Of a stretch of DNA of 64,000 bases, positions 43,969-52,259 are shown piece after piece. This DNA comes from an uncultured Bacteroidota bacterium (GTDB lineage: Bacteria; Bacteroidota; Bacteroidia; Chitinophagales; Chitinophagaceae). The notes beneath the pieces were generated by a model. The model was not told the origin of the DNA. It ran no database searches and was given only the letters and a program-made list of their open reading frames with translations. The first letter of the stretch is position 1. Each line of letters begins with the position of its first letter. The stretch lies in assembly GCA_903851465.1 (NCBI GenBank), contig CAINOI010000062.1:55252-119251 (forward strand). Reading direction: 5' to 3'. A program made the translations under genes and the position numbers.

Positions 43969-45207
43969 TTAATTTTTACTGTAATAATATAAAGTGTTTC
44001 TATTGCGATCTTGGAAAATTTCATTGGCAGTCGCTTGTATCCTTTCTGGCGTGACTGCTTGATACTTCTCCAATTCTTGATTCATCATTTCTGCGTCCCC
44101 TAATAATTCATAAAAAGCCAAACTATGCGCTCGGTTCATGATACTCATATCCTCAAAACAAATAATACTTTCTGTTTTATTGATCACTTTTTGAACTTCT
44201 TTTTGAGGTAGTAGTTCTTGTTTAATTTTCTCTACTTCTTCTAATACGGCTTTTTCTGCAACAGCCATGCTCACACCTTTCACCAATTTACCTTCAATCA
44301 CCAATAAGCCAGGATCTACTGTACCAAAATGATAGCAATCTATTGAAGAGAATAATTGTTTCACTTTAATCAATTGCTCATACAATCTTGCAGAAGCGCC
44401 ACCGCCTAACACTTCGGTCAGCAAATCAGTCTCATGGTAGCCTGCATCAAATCGGCCACCCATATGCCAGGTCATCATCAACATGTCCATGGGCACATCT
44501 GCATGCACTTCCAATGACCTCATTTTTTCTTGTACTGGTTCCTTTGGTAAATTTCTATCATATACATCGCCTGCAGGAATTGGACCAAACCATTTTTCTG
44601 CCAATGCTTTTACTTGTTCCGTGGTGGTGTTTCCAGTAACGACTAGGATGGCATTATTGGGCCTATAAAATCTAAAAAAGAAATCTTTAACGTCTTGTAT
44701 TTTCGCATTTTCCACATGGGATAATTCAGCACCAATGGTCATCCATCTGTATGGATGATTGGTGTAAGCGAGTGCACGCATTTTATGCCAAGCATCTCCA
44801 TATGGTTTATTGATATAGTGTTCTTTAAATTCTTCGCAAACCACTTTTCTTTGCACTTCTAAACTCTTCTCACTAAAGGCCAACGATAACATACGATCAC
44901 TTTCTAGCCAAAAAGCGGTCTCTATATTTTCGGCTGGTATTTGACAATAATAATTGGTCAAGTCATTGGTGGTGTAGGCGTTGTTTTCGCCACCTGCCCT
45001 TTGCAAAGGTTCGTCGTAAACAGGAATATTGACGCTACCGCCAAACATCAAGTGCTCAAAAAGGTGCGCGAACCCCGTCTGTGCAGGATTTTCATCCTTG
45101 GCGCCAATATTATAAAGTACATTGACCACCGCCATAGGCGTACTCGTATCTTGGTGCACCAGCACTTTCAAGCCATTGGCTAATTGAAATTTTTCAAATT
45201 GTATCAT
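43969..45207 (-). CDS. M16-family zinc peptidase, catalytic partner
   Basis: This 412-residue insulinase-like peptidase has an intact zinc motif H48-x-x-E51-H52 (HLFEH) and the downstream glutamate region QRKVVCEEFKEHYINKPYGDAWH. The C-terminal half continues the M16 fold (VVTGNTTTEQVKALAEKWFGPIP). The frame is open from 45243, but ATG 45207 gives the usual N-terminus (FEKFQLANGLKVLVHQD) and follows a TATTTTTG element by 8 bases. It is the first gene of a two-gene operon with the non-catalytic M16 partner. Confidence 0.9.
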   Translation of the reverse strand: MIQFEKFQLANGLKVLVHQDTSTPMAVVNVLYNIGAKDENPAQTGFAHLFEHLMFGGSVNIPVYDEPLQRAGGENNAYTTNDLTNYYCQIPAENIETAFWLESDRMLSLAFSEKSLEVQRKVVCEEFKEHYINKPYGDAWHKMRALAYTNHPYRWMTIGAELSHVENAKIQDVKDFFFRFYRPNNAILVVTGNTTTEQVKALAEKWFGPIPAGDVYDRNLPKEPVQEKMRSLEVHADVPMDMLMMTWHMGGRFDAGYHETDLLTEVLGGGASARLYEQLIKVKQLFSSIDCYHFGTVDPGLLVIEGKLVKGVSMAVAEKAVLEEVEKIKQELLPQKEVQKVINKTESIICFEDMSIMNRAHSLAFYELLGDAEMMNQELEKYQAVTPERIQATANEIFQDRNRNTLYYYSKN

Positions 45208-45215
45208 AAGGACCA

Positions 45216-45223
45216 CAAAAATA
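45216..45223 (-). promoter_or_regulatory. -7 element for the M16 pair
   Basis: The minus strand reads TATTTTTG, matching TAnnTTTG, ending 8 bases before the ATG at 45207. Confidence 0.55.
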
Positions 45224-45267
45224 AGCTTAAAACATACAACCATTTAACCTAAAGGTTGTTTAATTAG

Positions 45268-45275
45268 TAACTTCG
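45268..45275 (+). promoter_or_regulatory. -7 element for mqnC
   Basis: TAACTTCG is a TAnnTTyG variant, followed by CACC as at several other promoters here. It ends 18 bases before the ATG at 45294. Confidence 0.4.
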
Positions 45276-45293
45276 CACCATTAATTGAAAACT

Positions 45294-46418
45294 ATGCAAT
45301 TAGAACAACTTTATCAGAAAGCACTGAATTTTGAGTACTTAACTAAAGAAGAGGGTATGTTCCTTTTTGAAAACGCCCCATTGGCCGAATTAAGCTATGT
45401 GGCAGATACCCTAAGAAAACAACAAGTGCCGCATGGTAAAGTGACTTGGCAGATAGACCGCAATTTGAATACGACCAATGTTTGTATCGCCAATTGCAAA
45501 TTTTGTAATTTTTACCGCATCCCAGGACATCCAGAATCCTATATCACCGATATGGACACTTACCGTGTGAAAATCAAGGAAACCATTGCTTGGGGCGGAG
45601 ACCAATTACTATTACAAGGTGGCCACCATCCAGAACTTGGATTGGATTTTTATGCCAACTTATTTAGACAAATAAAAGCTGAATTTCCAGATATTAAATT
45701 GCACACACTAGGACCCCCAGAGATTGCGCATATTGCTAAAATAGGTGGACATACCCATACCCATGTATTAACAACTTTGCAAGAAGCTGGCATGAATTCA
45801 TTACCAGGCGCAGGTGCTGAGATCTTAGTAGATAGAGTTAGAAAATTAGTGTCTAACGGAAAATGTGGGGCACAAGAATGGTTGGATGTGATGGCAGCAG
45901 CGCATCAATTGAATATTACTACAAGTGCGACTATGATGTTTGGGCATGTGGAAACTTTGGAAGAAAGATTCATCCACTTAATTAAAATTAGAGAAGTACA
46001 GGATAAAAAGCCTGAAGGCGCAAAAGGATTTTTGGCCTTTATTCCTTGGACCTTCCAGGATGTAGATACTTTATTGACGAAGATAAGAGGGGTGCATAAT
46101 TTAACCACAACCGAAGAATATATTCGTATGATTGCAATCAGCCGCATCATGTTGCCTAATATTAAAAATATTCAAGCAAGCTGGTTGACTGTTGGTAAAG
46201 CCACCGCACAGGTCTGTTTAGAAGCTGGTGCCAATGATTTTGGTAGCATTATGTTAGAAGAAAATGTGGTAAGTGCTGCTGGTGCGCCGCATAGATTCAC
46301 TTATAAGAGTATTCAAGAAGCCATCAAAGAAGCTGGATTTGAACCTCAATTAAGGAACCAACAATACGAATGGCGCGTATTACCTCAGGATATCCAGGAG
46401 CAGGTGATTGATTACTAG
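45294..46418 (+). CDS. mqnC: Cyclic dehypoxanthinyl futalosine synthase (radical SAM)
   Basis: MqnC closes the ring of dehypoxanthine futalosine in the alternative menaquinone pathway. The 374-residue protein has the radical SAM cluster C64-x3-C68-x2-C71 (CIANCKFC), then LLQGGHHPELGLDFY, GAGAEILVDRVR and ATMMFGHVETLEERF. The GAEILVDRVR and QGGHHPELGLDFY segments fit MqnC better than its paralogue MqnE. The ATG at 45294 is preferred over a TTG at 45285. No other mqn genes are in the window. A weak hairpin follows the stop. Confidence 0.88.
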   Translation: MQLEQLYQKALNFEYLTKEEGMFLFENAPLAELSYVADTLRKQQVPHGKVTWQIDRNLNTTNVCIANCKFCNFYRIPGHPESYITDMDTYRVKIKETIAWGGDQLLLQGGHHPELGLDFYANLFRQIKAEFPDIKLHTLGPPEIAHIAKIGGHTHTHVLTTLQEAGMNSLPGAGAEILVDRVRKLVSNGKCGAQEWLDVMAAAHQLNITTSATMMFGHVETLEERFIHLIKIREVQDKKPEGAKGFLAFIPWTFQDVDTLLTKIRGVHNLTTTEEYIRMIAISRIMLPNIKNIQASWLTVGKATAQVCLEAGANDFGSIMLEENVVSAAGAPHRFTYKSIQEAIKEAGFEPQLRNQQYEWRVLPQDIQEQVIDY

Positions 46419-46498
46419 TTACCAAAAAATAGCGTTTTCGCTGTAACTTTTTACCTTTACCACCGTTTAACCTATCAAACAAGGATTAAACCATAGTG

Positions 46499-46987
46499 AT
46501 GACGGATAAAGCGTACAATGATTGTGTAGATAATTTTGCCGACGGCGTATATCGATTTATTGTAAAAAATATTCGACATACAGAAGATGCACAAGATATT
46601 GTTCAATCCGCATTTGAAAAATTATGGTTGAATCGGGAGCAGGTGCTTCCAGAAAAAGCAAAGTCCTATTTATTTACGGTGGCCTATCATCAAATGATTG
46701 ACCATATTCGTAAATCTAACAAAATGCCTTTGTCCGAGGACGCCAACTTCCCACATCAACAGATTACGCAACAACACACAGAATTAAAGCAGGTTTTAAT
46801 GCACGCAGTCAATGAATTAAATCCAATACAAAAAAGCCTTGTTTTACTAAAAGATTATGAAGGTTATAGTTACAAAGAAATTGGAGAGATCATGAATTTA
46901 TCAGAAAGTCAAGTAAAAGTATATTTACATAGAGCCAGGTTGATTTTAAAAAACAAATTATCCGCTTACGCACCAACAGCCTCTTAA
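46499..46987 (+). CDS. ECF-type RNA polymerase sigma factor
   Basis: This 162-residue extracytoplasmic-function sigma factor has region 2 (ARHIEDAQDIVQSAFEKLW-like segment NIRHTEDAQDIVQSAFEKLWLNRE) and region 4 (LNPIQKSLVLLKDYEGYSYKEIGEIMNLSESQVKVYLHRARLILK). The ATG at 46499 is chosen over a GTG one codon earlier. Its stop overlaps the next start as TAATG, so the anti-sigma-like gene is translationally coupled, the usual arrangement for a sigma/anti-sigma pair. A TACCTTTA element, one base off consensus, lies upstream. Confidence 0.9.
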   Translation: MTDKAYNDCVDNFADGVYRFIVKNIRHTEDAQDIVQSAFEKLWLNREQVLPEKAKSYLFTVAYHQMIDHIRKSNKMPLSEDANFPHQQITQQHTELKQVLMHAVNELNPIQKSLVLLKDYEGYSYKEIGEIMNLSESQVKVYLHRARLILKNKLSAYAPTAS

Positions 46988-47916
46988 TGCAACTGAACGA
47001 ATCTACATATGAAACCATTTTCTTGTTGTACATCGACAACGAGTTAAGCCCCAAAGAAAGAATGGAGGTAGAGGCTTTTATTGCAGACAATCCAAGCTAT
47101 GCATTAGAAATGGAGGCACTCAAAGCAACCGTTCTTAGTGCAGAAAATATGCCATATTCGTTTAAGGAAAATTTGAAACAGCAAGAATGGGATACAACTT
47201 ATTCAACTATTATTAAAGAAGATTTGCAGGCGATTCCGGGATTGTCTACTCCATTTAAAAATACTTTAAAAAAGACAACTGCTTCAGAAGGCATTGTTGT
47301 AAAATCATTTGGATTCAAACAAAATAAATTCAGTTATGCGGCCATTGCTGCTTGTTTGATGCTATTCTGGGGCTACCAGCAATTGACAAAAACGCCAGCA
47401 TCCATTACAATAGCAACGAATCCGAATACCCTAATTGTTCCAACTATTTCAACTCCATCAGGTGAAACTATTATCAGTAATTCAAAAACAAAGCAAATCG
47501 CAAGTAATATTGAACCTATTGCTAAAACGAAACAAGATGCAACAATAAAATTGCAGGTATCAAATTCTAGTAATAGGAGTAGCGCATTTAAGCTTCAAAA
47601 AGAAACTATTGCAATCGCTGAACCTACTCGTAACAATAGCATCTTGGATAACCAAGTTATTATCTCGAAATTACCAAGCACTTATAATAACCCAATTTCA
47701 ATCAATGCTACCCCACTTCCAGCCACTTCAACTAATATAGATACGGAAACAACTCAAGCCGAAAAGGTATCAACCAGCTATGAAGTCATTGATACAGAAG
47801 ATTCGAATAGAACAATTCTAATCGCCAATTTCGAAATTGATGGTGCAGCCTTTAGAGGTATTACTAGAAGGGTTTCGGCCTTCCTAAAAAGAAATAAATC
47901 AGAAAAAGAAAAATAG
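46987..47916 (+). CDS. Probable membrane anti-sigma factor
   Basis: This 309-residue bitopic protein has a cytoplasmic N-domain of about 110 residues (FLLYIDNELSPKERMEVEAFIADNP, resembling the anti-sigma helical domain), one membrane helix (about 115-131) and a Ser/Thr/Asn-rich periplasmic part. The zinc-binding H-x3-C-x2-C motif of ZAS-type anti-sigma factors is absent. Assignment rests on the translational overlap with the sigma factor and the topology. The C-terminus ends in a basic segment (RGITRRVSAFLKRNKSEKEK). It is followed by an outer-membrane protein gene after 2 bases. Confidence 0.7.
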   Translation: MQLNESTYETIFLLYIDNELSPKERMEVEAFIADNPSYALEMEALKATVLSAENMPYSFKENLKQQEWDTTYSTIIKEDLQAIPGLSTPFKNTLKKTTASEGIVVKSFGFKQNKFSYAAIAACLMLFWGYQQLTKTPASITIATNPNTLIVPTISTPSGETIISNSKTKQIASNIEPIAKTKQDATIKLQVSNSSNRSSAFKLQKETIAIAEPTRNNSILDNQVIISKLPSTYNNPISINATPLPATSTNIDTETTQAEKVSTSYEVIDTEDSNRTILIANFEIDGAAFRGITRRVSAFLKRNKSEKEK

Positions 47917-47918
47917 AT

Positions 47919-49073
47919 ATGAAAAAAATATTTCTACCGCTAACAATATGCTTTTGTTTAGGCTTTAGTCTTCCACTTTTGGCTCAAAATGATAGTTCAA
48001 GAACCAGTCCTTTAGTAAAAGTAGTATCAGATAGTATTCAAATTGAAAGTGATACCATTACCATTGGCAATATGATTATTGTGAAAAAGCAGGGCGAACA
48101 AAATTACAATTTCAATAAATCAAGAGGTACTATTGCTATTGGCAATGTGGTTTTTGTAAAAAAACAAAGGGAACAAAATTACAATGATAACAGAAAAAGA
48201 AGAATGCCATATGGTACGACTATAAAAATCATCGATGGCAAAATCACAAAGGATACTTTTTTGTCGGTAAACGAGGATACTGTTAGATTAGGTAGACTCC
48301 AAATTATAAAATCACAAGATAGTAATTATAAAAAAGACTGGTTATCGATGGTGGAAGAGAGAGACTTTAATAATACCAATTTCACTATCAAACGAGCTCC
48401 TAAAACATTAAAAAACATCGAAACCAATTGGTTCATATTTGATCTTGGCTTTGCGAATTTTATTGACAAGAGCCCAACACTATATTGGCTTGCAGCAAAT
48501 CCTAACAGCTTACCCTTTGCTCCAGGTCCTGTGATGTCTCCTGAAAATTTTAGCCTAGTCAATAAAAAAACGACCAATGTTAATATTTGGGTAGTGTCAC
48601 AAAAACTAAATATATACCAACACAAGATTAATTTTAAATATGGATTAGGTTTAGAAATGTTCAATTTCAGATTTAATAAACCCATCAGCTTCAGAGAAGA
48701 CATTACAACCAATTTAAAATATGATGTAGTCTCTTTTACAAAAAATAAATTATTGGTTAATTATTTGACTGTACCAATACAAATCAATTTTTCCCCCAAC
48801 CCTACCAATAGAAAAGCTTTTTATGGAAGTATAGGAATGAGTGTAGGTTATTTATGGAATGCTAAAAACAAACAAATTAGTACAGAACGAGGAAAAGAAA
48901 AGTTTCGTGGTAATTTTAATTTGAATGATTGGCGTATCGCGACCATTGGTGAAATAGGTGTGGGTACTGTCCGCCTTTACGGGTCATTTGCAAACAGCAA
49001 TTTATTCAACAATAATCAAAGCTTCATAGACATGCAACCATTTGCAGTTGGATTGAGGTTGAGTAGATTTTAA
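47919..49073 (+). CDS. Predicted outer-membrane beta-barrel protein with N-terminal repeats
   Basis: This 384-residue protein has a signal peptide ending in LLAQ (about 1-23). Residues 45-64 and 70-89 are near-identical copies (xTIxIGNxxxVKKQxEQNYN) 25 residues apart, with a third degenerate copy at about 119-137 (DTVRLGRLQIIKSQDSNYK). The C-terminal 220 residues are rich in alternating hydrophobic strands (LTVPIQINFSP, GSIGMSVGYLW, VGLRLSRF) and end in an aromatic residue, as expected for a small beta-barrel. I do not know the function. It is the third gene of the sigma/anti-sigma cassette and may be the output or signal source. Confidence 0.7.
   Translation: MKKIFLPLTICFCLGFSLPLLAQNDSSRTSPLVKVVSDSIQIESDTITIGNMIIVKKQGEQNYNFNKSRGTIAIGNVVFVKKQREQNYNDNRKRRMPYGTTIKIIDGKITKDTFLSVNEDTVRLGRLQIIKSQDSNYKKDWLSMVEERDFNNTNFTIKRAPKTLKNIETNWFIFDLGFANFIDKSPTLYWLAANPNSLPFAPGPVMSPENFSLVNKKTTNVNIWVVSQKLNIYQHKINFKYGLGLEMFNFRFNKPISFREDITTNLKYDVVSFTKNKLLVNYLTVPIQINFSPNPTNRKAFYGSIGMSVGYLWNAKNKQISTERGKEKFRGNFNLNDWRIATIGEIGVGTVRLYGSFANSNLFNNNQSFIDMQPFAVGLRLSRF
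48051..48185 (+). repeat. Two near-identical 60-base repeats, 75-base period
   Basis: Bases 48051-48110 and 48126-48185 encode the 20-residue copies found in the outer-membrane protein. The DNA copies share long identical stretches such as GAACAAAATTACAAT, which suggests a fairly recent internal duplication. Confidence 0.7.
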
Positions 49074-49097
49074 AAACAACCGCTGATAAATATTATA

Positions 49098-49127
49098 AAA
49101 AATGCCCCAATAGTATGGGGCATTTTT
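49098..49127. terminator. Bidirectional intrinsic terminator
   Basis: Perfect 12-base arms AAAAATGCCCCA/TGGGGCATTTTT (49098-49109 and 49116-49127) flank a 6-base loop between the convergent outer-membrane protein and serS genes. Confidence 0.9.
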
Positions 49128-49145
49128 AGTATCCTCAATAAATAC

Positions 49146-50417
49146 TTAGACCAACTGCTTCGCGCCAAAATAAGGCACCAACACTTCAGGCAAATTGATC
49201 CCTGTTTCGGTTTGGTAGTTCTCTACAATTGCAGCGTAAATTCTTGGTAAAGCCAGAGAGCTACCATTCAATGAATGTGCGAACTGTGTTTTGCCTTCCT
49301 GGTCTTTAAAGCGACACTTCATTCTGTAAGTTTGGTAATTGTTGAAATTAGATACGCTACTCACTTCCAACCATTTTTCTTGCGCTGCACTATACACTTC
49401 AAAGTCATAAGTGATGGCAGCAGCAAAGCCCATATCGCCACCACATAACCTAAGAATGCGGTATTGTAAACCTAAACTGATTAATAAGTTTTCGACATGT
49501 GCCACCATTTCATTTAATGTGTCATCGCTTTTATCTGGATGTACAATTTGAATGATCTCTACTTTTTCAAATTGGTGTACTCTATTCAATCCTCTTACTT
49601 CTTTTCCAAAACTACCTGCTTCTCTTCTAAAACATGGAGAGTAAGCGGTCATCTTAATTGGCAAATCTGTGTCTTTTAAAATCGTATCTCTATACACATT
49701 CGTTACAGGTACTTCGGCAGTAGGAATTAAATAAAAATCGTCTTCGGTTGCGTGGTACATCTGTCCTTCTTTGTCTGGCAATTGTCCTGTCGCAAAAGCA
49801 GAAGCCGCATTCACCATATAAGGAGGAATGTATTCTGTATAGCCTGCTGCAGTATTAAAATCTAAAAAATATTGCGTGAGTGCTCTTTGAAATTTAGCGC
49901 CCTTGCCTATGTATAAAGGGAAACCGCTTCCAGTAATTTTAGCACCTGTCTCAAAGTCTACTAAATTGTATTTTTTAATCAAGTCCCAGTGCGCCATTGA
50001 GCCTGCTGGTAATACTGGGGTCGTACCTGCTTTCTTCACTACTTCATTCTCTTCGGGTGTTTTTCCTTTAGGTACTAAATCATGAGGCAGGTTCGGCAAT
50101 TGTACAATCAAATTTTGAAGTTGTTGTTCTACTTCTGTCATTTCAATTTTCAAAGGCTCCAATGCCAATTTCCAAGCAGCCACATTTTGCTTGATCGCCT
50201 CTGCTTGTTCTTTCTCGCCCTTGGCCATATGGTTGCCAATCTCTTTGGATGCCGCATTCACCTTGGATTGTAAGTCATCAAAGCTGGCTTGTAAACGCTT
50301 TCTTTGATCATCTATTTCAATTACCTGATCTACAAGCGCTACATTCGAAAAATGTTTAATAGCTAGTTTATCTTTTGCTAATTGGGTATGTTGTCTTAAA
50401 TAGGTCACCTGTAACAT
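49146..50417 (-). CDS. serS: Seryl-tRNA synthetase
   Basis: This class IIa synthetase charges tRNA-Ser. The 423-residue protein has the N-terminal long coiled-coil arm (about 30-105) and class II motifs: motif 2 SPCFRREAGSFGKEVRGLNRVHQFEKVE and motif 3 NGSSLALPRIYAAIVENYQ. The frame is open from 50435, but ATG 50417 gives the family start MLQVTYLRQ. A TATCTTTG element (minus strand, 50440-50433) ends 15 bases before it and overlaps the longer alternative start. Confidence 0.97.
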   Translation of the reverse strand: MLQVTYLRQHTQLAKDKLAIKHFSNVALVDQVIEIDDQRKRLQASFDDLQSKVNAASKEIGNHMAKGEKEQAEAIKQNVAAWKLALEPLKIEMTEVEQQLQNLIVQLPNLPHDLVPKGKTPEENEVVKKAGTTPVLPAGSMAHWDLIKKYNLVDFETGAKITGSGFPLYIGKGAKFQRALTQYFLDFNTAAGYTEYIPPYMVNAASAFATGQLPDKEGQMYHATEDDFYLIPTAEVPVTNVYRDTILKDTDLPIKMTAYSPCFRREAGSFGKEVRGLNRVHQFEKVEIIQIVHPDKSDDTLNEMVAHVENLLISLGLQYRILRLCGGDMGFAAAITYDFEVYSAAQEKWLEVSSVSNFNNYQTYRMKCRFKDQEGKTQFAHSLNGSSLALPRIYAAIVENYQTETGINLPEVLVPYFGAKQLV

Positions 50418-50432
50418 ATCGAGAAATTTGGG

Positions 50433-50440
50433 CAAAGATA
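50433..50440 (-). promoter_or_regulatory. -7 element for serS
   Basis: The minus strand reads TATCTTTG, matching TAnnTTTG, 15 bases before the ATG at 50417. It is back to back with the next promoter at 50473. Confidence 0.55.
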
Positions 50441-50472
50441 ATCAAACCATCCTACCAAGTACAGATATCCCC

Positions 50473-50480
50473 TACCTTTG
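50473..50480 (+). promoter_or_regulatory. -7 element for the 115-residue protein gene
   Basis: TACCTTTG matches TAnnTTTG, followed by CACC, 21 bases before the ATG at 50502. Confidence 0.5.
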
Positions 50481-50501
50481 CACCATAAATTGAATAATTC
50501 T

Positions 50502-50849
50502 ATGGCAACTATAGGGGACGATTTCCAAACCAGGTGGTGGGATTTAGAACGAAAACTAATGGACAAATTTGGTAAAAAACCAGATCTAGAGTCAATTCTG
50601 TTTTTGATAGGCTTACAAGAAACTGGTTTTATCCAAGAGAAAATCAGCAAGGAGCAAAAGCAGGACTTGATGCATGTGGCTATTTGTAGCATTTTAATGT
50701 CAAGTGGTTTTTATGTGATTGAAGGGAAGGATGGAGATGGTTGGCCCCATTTTAAACAACTCAAAAACCTACCTGTCATGGACTTAATAGAGCAGGAGGT
50801 TTTCCTAAAAGACCATGTTTTGCTTTATTTTGATAACAATCAGTTCTAG
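50502..50849 (+). CDS. Small conserved-looking protein, unknown function
   Basis: This is a 115-residue cytoplasmic protein (MATIGDDFQTRWWDLERKLMD). It is mostly helical, with WWDLERKL and KQDLMHVAICSILMSSGFYVIEGKDGDGWPHF; no catalytic motif or membrane segment is seen. A frame open from a TTG at 50478 is longer, but the -7 element covers that codon, so ATG 50502 is preferred. It lies between divergent serS and gcvH, 55 bases before gcvH. Reality as a gene is supported by its own promoter and by coding-like composition. I do not recognise a family. Confidence 0.65.
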   Translation: MATIGDDFQTRWWDLERKLMDKFGKKPDLESILFLIGLQETGFIQEKISKEQKQDLMHVAICSILMSSGFYVIEGKDGDGWPHFKQLKNLPVMDLIEQEVFLKDHVLLYFDNNQF

Positions 50850-50904
50850 TCCATTGGTTTTTTACCAATTTTTATGAATATTTGCACTAATAAAAAAATA
50901 ACCT

Positions 50905-51282
50905 ATGCAATTCCCAGCAGACTTACGTTACACAAAAGACCACGAGTGGATTAAATTAGAAGGCAATACCGCTACGATTGGTATCACAGACTTTGCGCAA
51001 GGCGAGTTGGGAGATATAGTATACATAGATATCAATACTATTGGAAGCACTTTAGCTGCAGAAGCTGTATTTGGTACGGTAGAAGCGGTGAAGACAGTGA
51101 GTGATTTATTTTTACCTATCGCTGGTACAGTCTTAGAAGTGAATCCAGCTTTATCAGCTCAACCAGAATTGGTGAATACCGATGCATATGGCGAAGGTTG
51201 GATGATTAAGATGACTGTAAGCAATCCAGCAGATGTGGATGCATTGCTTTCTAGCGAAGCTTATGCGCAGTTGGTGCACTAA
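50905..51282 (+). CDS. gcvH: Glycine cleavage system H protein
   Basis: GcvH carries the aminomethyl group on a lipoyl-lysine arm between the P, T and L proteins. The 125-residue length is normal. The lipoylation site is K63 in [13 protein letters not shown]. The N-terminus [19 protein letters not shown] and the C-terminal [15 protein letters not shown] are typical. The partner gcvT lies about 12 kb upstream on the other strand. The VanZ-like gene starts 10 bases after the stop and is probably cotranscribed. Confidence 0.97.
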   Translation: MQFPADLRYTKDHEWIKLEGNTATIGITDFAQGELGDIVYIDINTIGSTLAAEAVFGTVEAVKTVSDLFLPIAGTVLEVNPALSAQPELVNTDAYGEGWMIKMTVSNPADVDALLSSEAYAQLVH

Positions 51283-51292
51283 ACCAACCTTT

Positions 51293-51667
51293 ATGAAATA
51301 CCTTATTTGGGTGATCGCAGAGATAGCACTCGTATTTGTATTGCTGAGCCTTCCTGGCAGTAGCTTTACAGATCGAACTGGCTGGTTGCACTTATTACCA
51401 ATTGATAAAATTGTGCATGTCCTCTTATTTGGTTCACTAGCCTGGTCCTTCTATTGTTTTTTTGATCAATCTAACATACGAGCACTCCAATCTGTTCGTG
51501 CCCAAGCCTGGTCCATGATTTTTTGTATTGTATATGGTATTGCAATGGAATACTACCAGAAATGGTATGTACCAAGCAGAGGATTCGAAGTCAAGGATAT
51601 GATTGCAGATGCCGCTGGGGTATTATTAGCATTGCCCCTATATCAATTATGGAAAAAAAGACAATAA
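51293..51667 (+). CDS. VanZ-like small membrane protein
   Basis: This 124-residue protein has about four membrane segments and the VanZ-family pattern: IDKIVHVLLFGSLAWSFYCFF early, then GIAMEYYQKWYVPSRGFEVKDMIADAAGVLLALPL, which contains the conserved E and R/D residues. The family takes its name from a teicoplanin-resistance gene, but most members have no known role. The frame is open from 51233 inside gcvH; ATG 51293, 10 bases after the gcvH stop, is preferred because it starts directly at the first helix. Confidence 0.8.
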   Translation: MKYLIWVIAEIALVFVLLSLPGSSFTDRTGWLHLLPIDKIVHVLLFGSLAWSFYCFFDQSNIRALQSVRAQAWSMIFCIVYGIAMEYYQKWYVPSRGFEVKDMIADAAGVLLALPLYQLWKKRQ

Positions 51668-51704
51668 TTTGTATTTTTAACTGAAATCAAATACCAATGC
51701 AACA

Positions 51705-52166
51705 ATGGGGATAGAACAAGATATACAACAACCTAATTTCAGGAATGAGTTTCAGAAAATGGGCATCAATCTCCTTTTTACAGCCAACTGGTTGAATGAA
51801 CAAATTGGTAAAATGCTTTCGGAAGAAGGTGTTACACAACAACAATACAATATACTCCGCATCTTAAGAGGAAGTGCCACACCATTGAGTACGCTTAAGA
51901 TTAGAGAGCGCATGTTAGATAAGATGAGCGATACAAGTAGGATTGTAGATCGTTTGATTGCAAAGGAATTAGTTGTAAAAAATACCTGCGAAAAAGACAA
52001 AAGACTGGTAGACATTACCCTATCGCCTAAAGGACTTGATTTAGTGGATCAATTGGATCAATTCAATGATCGTATTGATGCTTTGTTAAAAGGCATCAAT
52101 GAATCAGAAGCAAAAACAATGAATCAAATCCTTGATAAAATTAGAACAATACATAAAGGTGCTTAG
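51705..52166 (+). CDS. MarR-family transcriptional regulator
   Basis: This 153-residue winged-helix regulator has dimer helices at both ends, a recognition region (LSTLKIRERMLDKMSDTSRIVDRLIAKELV) and a wing (KNTCEKDKRLVDITLSPKGLDLV). The CEKDKR motif in the wing with D and R is typical of MarR proteins. Its ligand and targets are unknown. No clear palindrome is seen in the 37-base gap upstream. It precedes a secreted glycosidase-like gene by 93 bases but need not regulate it. Confidence 0.88.
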   Translation: MGIEQDIQQPNFRNEFQKMGINLLFTANWLNEQIGKMLSEEGVTQQQYNILRILRGSATPLSTLKIRERMLDKMSDTSRIVDRLIAKELVVKNTCEKDKRLVDITLSPKGLDLVDQLDQFNDRIDALLKGINESEAKTMNQILDKIRTIHKGA

Positions 52167-52259
52167 TGCTAAAAATGTGTTTTAATTTCAACCATGCCCT
52201 TCCAATTCATTTCTTTTCTTCCATTTTTGAAATCAATCGATAAGCATATACTTTTATTT

